This document shows positions 8,107 through 17,647 of a stretch of 64,000 nt of DNA, piece after piece. The notes beneath the pieces were generated by a model. The model did no database searches, was not told the origin of the DNA, and saw nothing but the letters and a program-made list of their open reading frames with translations. This DNA is from Nonomuraea cavernae. Lineage in GTDB: Bacteria > Actinomycetota > Actinomycetes > Streptosporangiales > Streptosporangiaceae. A program made the position numbers and the translations under genes. The stretch is taken from NCBI RefSeq assembly GCF_014646355.1, contig NZ_BMNH01000024.1:51032-115031 (forward strand), given 5' to 3'. Each line of letters starts with the position of its first letter. Position 1 is the first letter of the stretch.

Positions 8107-9476
8107 GCCGCGACCCGCGGGACCGGCTCCGCGCGCTCTTCGACCCGGGGACCGTCCGGCCGCTGCCGGGCGACGACGGCTGCGGCGTGCTCGCCGCGCG
8201 GGGCGGCATCGGCGGTCGCCCGGCCGTCGCCTACGCGACCGACCCCGGCCGCATGGGCGGCGCGATGGGCGCCGAGGGCTGCGCCGGCATCGTCGACACC
8301 ATCGACCTCGGCGTCCGGGAGAGGATGCCCGTCGTCGGCCTCTGGCACTCCGGCGGCGCGCGGCTGGGCGAGGGCGTCACCGCGCTCGACGGCGTCGGCC
8401 AGGTGTTCGCCGCGATGGTCCGGGCCTCCGGCACCGTCCCGCAGATCTCCGTCGTGCTCGGCCCCGCCGCCGGCGGCGCGGCCTACGGTCCGGCGCTCAC
8501 CGACGTGGTGATCATGAGCGACAGCGGGCGCGTCTTCGTCACCGGCCCGGACGTCGTCCGCAAGGTCACCGGCGAGGACGTCGACATGGAGCACCTCGGC
8601 GGCCCCGACCCGCACAGCAGGCGCAGCGGCCTGGCGCACCTCACCGCGCCCGACGACGAAGCCGCCATCGACGCCGCCCGCCGGGTCACCATCCTGCTCG
8701 GCGGCCAGGGCGAGCTGCGCCCCGGCGACGCCCGCGCCGACGCCGGGCTCGGCGAGCTGCTCCCCGAACGCGCCAACCGCGCCTACGACGTGCACCGCAT
8801 CGTCGCCAGGCTGCTCGACGGCCCCGGCGAGGAGCTGCATCCGAAGTGGGCGCCCAACCTGGTCACCACGCTCGGCCGGCTGACCGGCAGGACCGTCGGC
8901 GTCATCGCCAACAACCCCCTGCGCAAGGGCGGTTGCCTCGACGCGGCCGCCGCCGAGAAGGCGGCGCGGTTCGTGCGCATGTGCGACTCCCTCGGCGTCC
9001 CCCTCGTCGTGCTCGTGGACGTGCCCGGCTACCTGCCCGGCGTCCGGCAGGAGTGGGACGGCGTGGTCCGGCGCGGCGCCAAGCTGCTGCACGCCTTCGC
9101 CGAGGCCGTGGTGCCCCGGGTGACGCTGGTGATCCGCAAGTCGTACGGCGGCGCGTACGTCGCCATGAACTCCCGAGCTCTGGGCGCCTCCGCGGTGTTC
9201 GCCTGGCCCACCGCCGAGGTGGCCGTCATGGGCGCCGAGGCGGCCGTGGACATCCTGCACCGCAGGAAACTGCGCGACGGCCCGGAGGACGGGCGCGAGG
9301 AGCTGCGCCGCCGGCTCATCGCCGAGCACGAGCAGCAGGTCGGCGGCGTCGGCAAGGCGGTGGAGATCGGCGTCGTGGACGAGGTGATCGAGCCCGCCGA
9401 CACCCGGCGCCGGCTCGCCGACGCCCTGCTGCGGGCGGTGCCGCTGCGCGGCAACCACACGAACATCCCGCTGTGA
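8103..9476 (+). CDS. Acyl-CoA carboxylase carboxyltransferase (beta) subunit
   Basis: The 457-residue protein matches the biotin-dependent carboxyltransferase fold. The N-terminal half has GLWHSGGARLGEGV and GPAAGGAAYGPALTD. The C-terminal half has NNPLRKGGCLD, VDVPGYLPG and IRKSYGGAYVAMNSR, the acyl-CoA and carboxybiotin sites. Such subunits make malonyl-, methylmalonyl- or longer extender units for polyketides with a separate biotinylated alpha subunit, which is not in the window. It is somewhat shorter than typical PccB/AccD proteins (about 520). Coupling to the P450 by ATGA and control by palindrome copy 3 place it in the cluster. Confidence 0.85.
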   Translation: MSRDPRDRLRALFDPGTVRPLPGDDGCGVLAARGGIGGRPAVAYATDPGRMGGAMGAEGCAGIVDTIDLGVRERMPVVGLWHSGGARLGEGVTALDGVGQVFAAMVRASGTVPQISVVLGPAAGGAAYGPALTDVVIMSDSGRVFVTGPDVVRKVTGEDVDMEHLGGPDPHSRRSGLAHLTAPDDEAAIDAARRVTILLGGQGELRPGDARADAGLGELLPERANRAYDVHRIVARLLDGPGEELHPKWAPNLVTTLGRLTGRTVGVIANNPLRKGGCLDAAAAEKAARFVRMCDSLGVPLVVLVDVPGYLPGVRQEWDGVVRRGAKLLHAFAEAVVPRVTLVIRKSYGGAYVAMNSRALGASAVFAWPTAEVAVMGAEAAVDILHRRKLRDGPEDGREELRRRLIAEHEQQVGGVGKAVEIGVVDEVIEPADTRRRLADALLRAVPLRGNHTNIPL

Positions 9477-9482
9477 AGCCCC

Positions 9483-9498
9483 TGCTCACTATTGAGCA
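9483..9498. promoter_or_regulatory. Cluster palindrome, copy 4 (before the halogenation operon)
   Basis: A perfect inverted repeat, TGCTCA-CTAT-TGAGCA. A -10-like TAGCGT at 9520-9525 gives a predicted start near 9532, which puts the palindrome centre at about -41.5. Here a 25-base leader with GGAG precedes the ATG at 9557. Confidence 0.8.
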
Positions 9499-9556
9499 GG
9501 CAGCGCGGCGGCCCCTGATTAGCGTGACGAACAAGTCCGACCAGACGGAGTGAGCG

Positions 9557-10452
9557 ATGACCAACCCGAATCCCGTCATCCCGCCCGCCGAGCACCAGAC
9601 CTCGGTGCCCGCGGCGGATCTGATCAACTCGGCCACGGCCGGCGTGATCGTCGAGCGGACCGCACAGGTCAAGAACGGCTTCCACGCCAAGGGGCGCAAG
9701 TTCGCCCGCATGATGGCGGAGATGGTGACCGCCAAGCAGGTGGGAGTCGCCAGCGTCTTCCTGTACGAGGAGACGTTCGGAACCAAGGACCGGCTGCACT
9801 GGCTCATCCACCTCAGCTCGCTGCACGCGTACGAGCAGATGGTGCACATGGGCACCTCCGACGACGAGTACCGCGACAACACCGCCGACGGCGGCTGGGA
9901 CGAGATCTTCGTCGACGGCAGCATGCGGGAGACCGTGCTGCTGCCGCAGTTCTGGGGCATGTACGGCACCAAGGTCGACGGCGAGCGCGAGAAGCAGTCC
10001 GCGGTCTACCGGCAGCAGGGTGAGATCACCGGGCTGCCCGGCGCCCTCGAGCAGGTGCCGCAGCCCTACGAGCAGCTCGTCCACTCGGGCAACTGCGGTC
10101 TCCTGCTGCACCGGACCGCCCAGCTCGACTACGACTTCCGGTCCGAGGGACGCACGTTCGCCCGCGAGGCCGCCGAGTCCATCAACGAGAACCTGCCCGG
10201 CGAGGCGACCGTCTTCGTCTACGAGGAGGCCTTCGGCGCGGCCGACCGCATCCACTGGCTCATCCACCTGAAGTCGCTGAGCACCTACTACAAGGTGCTG
10301 GCGCTGCACGTGAAGGACGAGAGGGTGCGGGAGCTGTACTTCCAGGAGCGCATCGCGCCCGAGCGCGGTGGCGGCACCTGGGCCCGGATGTTCACGCCCG
10401 GCAGCATGACCGACACCGGCCTCACCCCGCACCACTGGGGGATGTACGCGAC

Positions 10453-10456
<4 letters not shown>
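9557..10456 (+). CDS. Protein with internally duplicated domain, possibly DUF6039-like; first gene of the halogenation operon
   Basis: This 299-residue protein consists of two copies of one unit of about 140 residues. The first (about 24-140) has FLYEETFGTKDRLHWLIHLSS and ends QFWGMYGT. The second (about 175-299) has FVYEEAFGAADRIHWLIHLKS and ends HHWGMYAT. Both contain a [ED]R[IL]HWLIHL motif with a conserved acidic-His pattern. No signal peptide, membrane segment or known cofactor motif is seen. The fold may be a dimeric alpha/beta barrel. Members may be listed as DUF6039, but I recall this only weakly. It is coupled by ATGA to the adenylation-thiolation gene, so it probably acts with chlorothreonine formation or transfer. 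No function is established. Confidence 0.7.
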
Positions 10457-12210
<1,754 letters not shown>

Positions 12211-12213
12211 ACC

Positions 12214-13161
12214 ATGGGAGACACCACAGTGCGCGGCGCGTACTCGATGAGCCCCGAGGAGCTGAAGAGCTTCCACACGCAGGGCTACTTCGGGCCGTTC
12301 AAGGTCTACGAGATCGACGAGATGCGCCAGAACTGGCGGCGCGAGCGGATGCGTCTCATGGACCGCGGCAACGCCGTCTACCGGGACGACGCCGCCTCGT
12401 CGGGCAACACCAACATCTCCAACTACGACCGGCACCTGGACTCGGCCTTCCTCGCCGACCACATCAGCCGGCCGCAGATCGTGGACCGGGTGGTCAGCGT
12501 GCTCGGCCCGGACGTGCTCTGCTGGCGCACGGAGTTCTTCCCCAAGTACCCCGGCGACGAGGGCACCGACTGGCATCAGGCGGACACCTTCGCCAACGCC
12601 TCGGGCCAGCCGCAGATCGTCTGGCCGGAGGCGGAGGAGTTCGGCGGCACCATCACCGTCTGGACCGCCTTCACCGAGGCGAACGAGGACACCGGGTGCC
12701 TGCAGTTCATCCCCGGCACGCACGAGACGATGTTCTACGACGAGACCAAGCGCATGCACTACGACCCCAGCAAGATCAACCAGGAGGACAAGGACGGCGT
12801 CCGGCGCGGCTTCTTCGGCTACGACTACCGCGACCTGCAGATCGACCCCGCATGGAAGCCCGACGAGTCGAAGGCCGTCTCCATGGTCATGAGGCCGGGC
12901 GAGGCCATCCTGTTCTGGTCGACGCTCATGCACGCCTCGCTGCCGCACAACGGCCGCACCGAGGAGATGCGCCTCGGCTTCGCCTCGCGCTACGTGCCGA
13001 CCAAGGTGGACGTCTACCCCGACACGGACGAGATCGAGGAGTACGGCGGCCGGGTCAGTCTGGACAGGTACGGCGCGGTCCTGGTGGCCGGGCAGAACGG
13101 CAACCCGCGCAACCGGATCGCGACCGCGACCACCACCGGGCACGCCTTCACGACGCGGTGA
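12214..13161 (+). CDS. Non-heme Fe(II)/2-oxoglutarate halogenase, SyrB2-like
   Basis: A 315-residue PhyH-fold enzyme. The facial triad of hydroxylases (HxD/E...H) is here His121-Gln122-Ala123 (WHQADTF) with His240 (TLMHASLPH). Ala in place of the carboxylate ligand opens an iron site for chloride and is the diagnostic feature of carrier-protein-dependent halogenases such as SyrB2, CytC3 and CmaB. Arg253 (EEMRLGF) would bind 2-oxoglutarate. Similarity to SyrB2 runs along the whole chain (for example FGGTITVWTAF, GFFGYDYR, EEYGGR). It should chlorinate the C4 methyl of threonine held on the thiolation domain of the preceding protein. The start at 12214 lies three bases after the upstream stop. 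Confidence 0.93.
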   Translation: MGDTTVRGAYSMSPEELKSFHTQGYFGPFKVYEIDEMRQNWRRERMRLMDRGNAVYRDDAASSGNTNISNYDRHLDSAFLADHISRPQIVDRVVSVLGPDVLCWRTEFFPKYPGDEGTDWHQADTFANASGQPQIVWPEAEEFGGTITVWTAFTEANEDTGCLQFIPGTHETMFYDETKRMHYDPSKINQEDKDGVRRGFFGYDYRDLQIDPAWKPDESKAVSMVMRPGEAILFWSTLMHASLPHNGRTEEMRLGFASRYVPTKVDVYPDTDEIEEYGGRVSLDRYGAVLVAGQNGNPRNRIATATTTGHAFTTR

Positions 13162-13206
13162 GGCGATCGTGACATCTCACAACCCACGGAACGCGGTGAT
13201 CAACTC

Positions 13207-14331
13207 GTGACCGCCGAACTCAGGCGTCTGACACGGGCCGTGCAGGACGCGCGGCCACTGGTGGACGTCCTGCGACACCCGGTGCGCCTGGCCGGCCCGC
13301 CTGGCCTCGCCTCCCTTGTGGGCCGTGTGACCCGACGGCTGGGCGCACCGGAGTTCGCACTCGACGACCAGGACTCACTCGACACCTTCGAACGCCTGGT
13401 CAGTGACCATCTCGCGCTGCGCGAGGGCATGGGGGAGGACCTGCCGCCCGACGTCGTCGACGAGATCGTGGACGACGCGGCGAAGGACGGCTTCGAGGGG
13501 CTGTGCGTCCGCGACGAGGTCAAGCCGGCGGACGGTGGCGCGCCGCTGCCCGCCTACGCGGCCGGCGACCCGGCGGCCCCGGCCGTCGTGATCGTGGCCG
13601 CCTGCGGCATGCCGGCCCGGCTGTGCGAGCGGTGGACGCGCTTCCTGTCCCGCACCCATTACGTGGTCACGTGGGAGACCCGCGGCCTGTTCGGCCCCGG
13701 CGCGGGCGGCTGCCCGGAGCCCGGGGTGACGGCGCAGGCCGGCGACCTCTTCGCGGTCATGGACCACTTCGGCGTCCGGCGCGCGCACCTGATGTGCCTG
13801 TGCGGCGGAGCCGTCATCGGCCTGGCCGCGGCGCACCGCGACCTCACCCGCGTGGACTCGCTCAGCATCTGGCACGGCGACTTCGCCGCCGTCGCGGGGG
13901 CCGAGCGAACCTACCACCAGCAGAATCTGGTGGCGCTCATGGAGATGGGCGCGACCGCCCCGGACCGGGCCGCCGCCATCCATCCCGTGCTCTGCCAGAC
14001 GATGCTCTCCTCGGTGCCGCCGGATCTGGCGCATCTGGTGGTCTATCCGTACGCGACGGCAGATCTCCTGCACCGCTACTGCCGGCTGAACGGGGAGATC
14101 ATGAAGACCGACGTGAGCCCCTGGCTGGCCGGCATCGACCGGCCCGCGCTCGTGGTCACCAGCCGTGACGACGAGACCGCGCATCCGGAGGGGTCGAAGG
14201 CGGTCGCGGGATCGCTGTCCGACGCCATGCTGCACATCCGACCGCACGGTGATCACATCTCGCTCTTCAAGGGAGATCCGGAATTGATGAACATGGCCCG
14301 CGACTTCATCGATTCGGCGGCGGGCCGATAA
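13207..14331 (+). CDS. Alpha/beta hydrolase with Cys nucleophile, SyrC/CmaE-like aminoacyl shuttle
   Basis: The 374-residue protein has an alpha/beta-hydrolase core after an N-terminal helical region of about 110 residues. The nucleophile elbow reads CLCGGA, placing Cys199 where most family members have Ser. Candidate acid and base are in TSRDDETAH and PHGDHISLF. SyrC and CmaE use such a Cys to take the chlorinated aminoacyl group from the A-T protein and deliver it to another carrier protein. The gene starts with GTG 45 bases after the halogenase and ends the operon. The acceptor carrier protein must lie outside the window, or be the upstream PKS/NRPS. Confidence 0.85.
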   Translation: MTAELRRLTRAVQDARPLVDVLRHPVRLAGPPGLASLVGRVTRRLGAPEFALDDQDSLDTFERLVSDHLALREGMGEDLPPDVVDEIVDDAAKDGFEGLCVRDEVKPADGGAPLPAYAAGDPAAPAVVIVAACGMPARLCERWTRFLSRTHYVVTWETRGLFGPGAGGCPEPGVTAQAGDLFAVMDHFGVRRAHLMCLCGGAVIGLAAAHRDLTRVDSLSIWHGDFAAVAGAERTYHQQNLVALMEMGATAPDRAAAIHPVLCQTMLSSVPPDLAHLVVYPYATADLLHRYCRLNGEIMKTDVSPWLAGIDRPALVVTSRDDETAHPEGSKAVAGSLSDAMLHIRPHGDHISLFKGDPELMNMARDFIDSAAGR

Positions 14332-14347
14332 TATTGTTAATTCGCTC

Positions 14348-14383
14348 CTCGATCGATTTTCTCATCGAGCCGGAAAATTCCGG
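14348..14383. promoter_or_regulatory. Two adjacent inverted repeats in the AT-rich gap before the Crp/Fnr gene
   Basis: CTCGAT...ATCGAG (6-bp arms, 10-base spacer, 14348-14369) is followed at once by the perfect 14-bp palindrome CCGGAAAATTCCGG (14370-14383). The 120-base gap is strikingly AT-rich for this genome. The first repeat could be a weak terminator for the halogenation operon. The second looks more like a protein site. Neither role is proven. Confidence 0.5.
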
Positions 14384-14420
14384 TACATCCTGTTAATCAG
14401 TCGCTTGACGGGTAGGGCTA

Positions 14421-14439
14421 GTGTATTCCCGGCATACAC
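14421..14439. promoter_or_regulatory. Inverted repeat immediately upstream of the Crp/Fnr gene
   Basis: GTGTAT-N7-ATACAC lies 15 bases before the chosen start and abuts the alternative ATG at 14440. Its size suits a dimeric regulator, and the position suits autorepression. The half-site differs from the TGCTCA half-site of the cluster palindrome. Confidence 0.5.
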
Positions 14440-14454
14440 ATGAGGGGCGAGCTG

Positions 14455-15129
14455 ATGAAGTCCTCGGATGTCGCGCAACTGAAGGACGGCCTCCGCTCCT
14501 TCATTGCGCACGATGCGTCAGGAGCATGTTCGATCAGAGTGCCGAAGCGCGCCAACATCTACAACTGCGGGCAGCGTGACAGCAATATCTACGTGATCGA
14601 AAGCGGGCAGATCAAAACCCAGATGTACGCCCGCTGCGGCAAGGAGTGCCTGCTGTCGATCTTCACCGCCGGCGACATCTTCGGTGAGTCCTCGCTGCTC
14701 GGGGCCGAGCGCAGCGAGACGGCGACCGCCATGCGGACCACCTGGGTCCGCCGCATCCCGGCCGCCCGCTTCCGCGCGGCGGTGGCCGACCACGAGCTCA
14801 TGGACGGGTTCGTCGACTACCTCGCGCTGCGGCTGCGGGAGCAGCAGGAAGTCATCGCGACAATGGTGACAATGGACAGCGAGCAGCGCCTCGCCTCGGT
14901 CTTATTACGGTTATCCCGTAAAATCGGCAAACGTCGCTCGCCGAATGTGCGGGCCATTGAGGAACGCATCACCCAGGAAGAACTCTCCGGCATGGTCGGC
15001 ACCACCAGATCTCGCGTCGGCTTCTTTCTGAAGCGATTCAAGGACGCCGGTCTGGTCCTGCCGACCTCGGACCCGTTCCTCGTGGTGAACGAGGAACGCC
15101 TGGCCGAGTACGTCGACGAGGTCGACTGA
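14455..15129 (+). CDS. Crp/Fnr-family transcriptional regulator
   Basis: A 224-residue regulator with an N-terminal cyclic-nucleotide-binding-like beta barrel (IYVIESGQIKT, FTAGDIFGESSLLG), a dimerisation helix and a C-terminal winged helix-turn-helix (ITQEELSGMVGTTRSRVGFF). The start at 14455 follows AGGGGCGAG; an ATG at 14440 would add five residues. The barrel has four cysteines (25, 38, 61, 65), the last two as CGKEC, so redox or metal sensing is possible. The phosphate-binding residues of true cAMP receptors are not obvious. As the only regulator at this end of the cluster, it is the natural candidate to bind the four palindromes, whose geometry fits Crp class II activation. Confidence 0.85.
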   Translation: MKSSDVAQLKDGLRSFIAHDASGACSIRVPKRANIYNCGQRDSNIYVIESGQIKTQMYARCGKECLLSIFTAGDIFGESSLLGAERSETATAMRTTWVRRIPAARFRAAVADHELMDGFVDYLALRLREQQEVIATMVTMDSEQRLASVLLRLSRKIGKRRSPNVRAIEERITQEELSGMVGTTRSRVGFFLKRFKDAGLVLPTSDPFLVVNEERLAEYVDEVD

Positions 15130-15183
15130 GCGAGGCCGACTGAGCGGGAACGGCTGGACCGGCCGGTGCGGGGGGCCGGTCGC

Positions 15184-15256
15184 CGTTCTGCCGGTTCACC
15201 CGTTCTGCCGGTTCACCCGTTCTGCCGGTTCACCCGTTCTGCCGGTTCACCCGTTC
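15184..15256. repeat. 17-bp tandem repeat, four copies plus a partial fifth
   Basis: CGTTCTGCCGGTTCACC occurs four times head to tail without mismatch (15184-15251), then CGTTC. It lies between the convergent Crp/Fnr and PIG-L genes and encodes nothing evident. The 17-bp period and lack of spacers exclude CRISPR. Confidence 0.9.
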
Positions 15257-15271
15257 AGCAGGGTCGGCCGC

Positions 15272-15988
15272 TCAGCAGGTGATCAGTTCGAAGGGAACCG
15301 CCGGACGCCCGCCGAAGCGCTGCCCGGCGGCGTTCACGAAGCCCTCCAGCGGCACCCGCGCACCGCCCGGGGGGACACCCAGCGCGGCCAGGTACACGGC
15401 ATGCGCCTCGACCGAGGCCAGCGCCGTGTCCAGGTGCCCGGTCACGTCCACCGCGTGCGTCGGCTGGACGGAGCCGGCGATCGCCACGTACTTGACACCG
15501 CCCCACGGCTCGGCGCCGGCGTCGGGCAGGATCCACCGGTTGCCCGCGTCGAGGACCGCGTCGAGCACGGCCCGCCCGGTGTTGCGGTGATCAGGGCTGT
15601 TCCACTTCCCGGTGAAGGTGAAGTCGTGGTGGTTGAAGGTGATCACCAGTTCGGGCCGGTGACGGCGGAGCGCGGCCACCAGGTCGTGCCGCAGCTGGGG
15701 CGAGCGCTCGATCCCGCCGTCCGGATGGTCGAGGAACTCGACCGGCGAGGCGCCGACGATGGCGGCACTGGCGTGCTGCTCCTCCTCCCGCACCTTCCGC
15801 GCCTGCTCCGGCGGCATCGAGTCGATGCCCGCCTCTCCTCGGGTGAGCAGGAGATACCCCACCTCCTTGCCGGCCGCGGTCCAGGCGGCCACGGCGCCGG
15901 CGCTGCCGAACTCCATGTCGTCGGGATGGGCCACGACGGCCAGGGCTCTCGTCCAGTCATCGGGCATGGGCTGTAAGTCATCCGTCAT
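15272..15988 (-). CDS. PIG-L/LmbE family deacetylase
   Basis: A 238-residue zinc hydrolase with the family's metal motif VVAHPDDMEFGSAG near the N terminus, TRGEAG, and a later HHDFTFTGKWNSPDHRNTG supplying the His ligand. PIG-L proteins remove N-acetyl groups from sugars such as GlcNAc-inositol (MshB) or glycopeptide sugars. The start at 15988 was chosen because AGGGG precedes it; the open frame extends to 16162 without one. It is transcribed toward the Crp/Fnr gene and apart from the PI-PLC gene. The substrate is unknown, and there is no sign that it belongs to the biosynthetic cluster. Confidence 0.85.
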   Translation of the reverse strand: MTDDLQPMPDDWTRALAVVAHPDDMEFGSAGAVAAWTAAGKEVGYLLLTRGEAGIDSMPPEQARKVREEEQHASAAIVGASPVEFLDHPDGGIERSPQLRHDLVAALRRHRPELVITFNHHDFTFTGKWNSPDHRNTGRAVLDAVLDAGNRWILPDAGAEPWGGVKYVAIAGSVQPTHAVDVTGHLDTALASVEAHAVYLAALGVPPGGARVPLEGFVNAAGQRFGGRPAVPFELITC

Positions 15989-16184
15989 GCCGTTTCCCCT
16001 GACATACACGGAGATCGCTAAACCTGCCGGCCCGCCCGTACGTTGAAGGCAGGACCGAAAGCCCCCTGCCGTCCGCTCTCCGGCGTAAGCCTTACGGTGA
16101 TCGTTCGACAACCGGCCTGAGGGTTGGCTGGAGGCGGGTGATCGTATTGTCTGGGGAGACACTCCGCGACATGAGGATCACAAG

Positions 16185-17606
16185 ATGCCCCGTTCGAGAG
16201 TTGTCCTGTCCGTGCTCGCCGCCGCCGCGTCCGTCCTGCTGATCAGCGGATCCGCCGAGGCGTTGGACGACCCGCAGTTACCCTCGGCGATCTTCCGCGC
16301 CACGCACAACAGCTATTCGGGCAATGTCGCCGGCGCGAAGGGCTCGATCGCCTCCCAGCTCGACCATGGCATCCGCTTCATCGAACTCGACATCCACGAC
16401 AACGGGTACGCCACCTCGAATGACTACTCGATCGGCCACGACTCTCCCGGCGATCAGGTCGACCACACGGGAAACCCCGCGTCGAACCTCCTGCGCGACT
16501 GGCTCAACGCGATCAACGCCTGGTCCACGGCGCATCCCACCGCCGCGCCGATCGTCGTCGCGCTCGACGTCAAGGACAACCTGACCGACAACACCTCCTA
16601 CGCCGCGGGCAACCTGGCCGCGCTCAACGAGGAGCTCGTTTCCGTCTTCGGCTCGCGGCTGTACCGGGCCGAGGACTACCCGGCCGGCTCGCCGACGGTG
16701 GACGCGTTACGCGGCAGGGTGCTCGCCCTCATCTCCGGTCACGCCGAGACCCGCACCCTGTACAAGCGTGACATCGGCGTCAATCCGGCCGTCGCGATCA
16801 ACGGGTGGGGTCAGGTCGTGGAGGTGCACGACTCGGGCTCGGGGGCGCTGTGGTACTGGACCGGCAGGTACGGCGCCGACGGCCGGGTGACCTGGCTGCG
16901 CCACGGCAGGTACGACAGCGGCGTGACGCCGGCCGTCGCGCTGAACGACAACGGTGACCTGGTCGAGGTCCACCAGTCCCAGAACAACACCACGCTGTGG
17001 TACCGCGTGGGACGCCTCGGCGCCGACGGGGAGATCGCCTGGGGGCCCAGCGGCCAGTACGACCGCGGCGTCCTGCCGACGGTCAGGTTCACCGACGCGG
17101 CGGGCACCCGGCTCCGTGAGATCCACCGCAGCCAGAGCAACAGCCAGAACTGGCAGTGGGCCGGCATGCTCAACGCCGCGGCGAAGACCGTCGCGTGGAG
17201 CGGCAACGCCACCACCGGCGACGCCCGCTATGACAAGGCCACCTCGACCAGCGGCACGTCGAGCGTGCGCGTATGGACCGGCGCCGACGGCCCGACCCCG
17301 TCCCAGACCCTGCGCGTGGACACCGACAGGTTCGCGGGCGACCGCATCCGTTATCCGCAGGTCGCCTTCGACGAGTTCCAGCAGGGCGACAGCGCCGAGC
17401 TCCGGCAGGGCGCGCTGTTCTACGCGGCGAAGGCGGGGGAGTCGTCGTTCATCACCGACGCGCGGCGGGCGGGACGGCTCGTGCGGGGCTGGGACTTCGA
17501 CGCGGCGAGCCAGGCGACCGACCCGCTGGCCAACTATCCGGCGACCAACCACCCGTACGCCACCTGGTACCAGAACCTCCTCACCCAGGCCGGCGCCGTG
17601 GACTGA
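16185..17606 (+). CDS. Secreted PI-PLC-like protein with an inserted beta-repeat region
   Basis: The 473-residue precursor has a signal peptide (about 1-26, ending GSAEA). The PI-PLC X-domain start follows: RATHNSYSG with its catalytic-type His, then FIELDIHDN and IGHDSPGD. Around residues 200-320 three imperfect repeats (P.VA.ND.G..VEVH.S, then W...GR.GADG) interrupt the barrel. PI-PLC-like sequence seems to resume near RYPQVAFDEFQQGD. Phosphatidylinositol-specific phospholipases C cleave the head group to a cyclic inositol phosphate; bacterial forms are secreted and metal-free. The insertion resembles a lectin-like or propeller-like binding region, so it may target a polymer or glycan. Monocistronic. 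Confidence 0.75.
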   Translation: MPRSRVVLSVLAAAASVLLISGSAEALDDPQLPSAIFRATHNSYSGNVAGAKGSIASQLDHGIRFIELDIHDNGYATSNDYSIGHDSPGDQVDHTGNPASNLLRDWLNAINAWSTAHPTAAPIVVALDVKDNLTDNTSYAAGNLAALNEELVSVFGSRLYRAEDYPAGSPTVDALRGRVLALISGHAETRTLYKRDIGVNPAVAINGWGQVVEVHDSGSGALWYWTGRYGADGRVTWLRHGRYDSGVTPAVALNDNGDLVEVHQSQNNTTLWYRVGRLGADGEIAWGPSGQYDRGVLPTVRFTDAAGTRLREIHRSQSNSQNWQWAGMLNAAAKTVAWSGNATTGDARYDKATSTSGTSSVRVWTGADGPTPSQTLRVDTDRFAGDRIRYPQVAFDEFQQGDSAELRQGALFYAAKAGESSFITDARRAGRLVRGWDFDAASQATDPLANYPATNHPYATWYQNLLTQAGAVD

Positions 17607-17647
17607 GCCGGCCGCTGGATCCGTGGCCCGGCACCGCCCCTTGACCG

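Noticed and set aside
12214..13161. Phytanoyl-CoA dioxygenase-type hydroxylase
   Set aside because: The carboxylate ligand is replaced by Ala123 and similarity to SyrB2 runs along the whole chain, so halogenation fits better.
13169..13180. GTGA-CATC-TCAC as a Crp-like site between the halogenase and SyrC-like genes
   Set aside because: The spacer is two bases too short for the Crp form, the arms are short, and the site lies inside an operon.
15184..15256. CRISPR array
   Set aside because: The repeats are 17 bp, directly adjacent and without spacers, and no cas gene is present.
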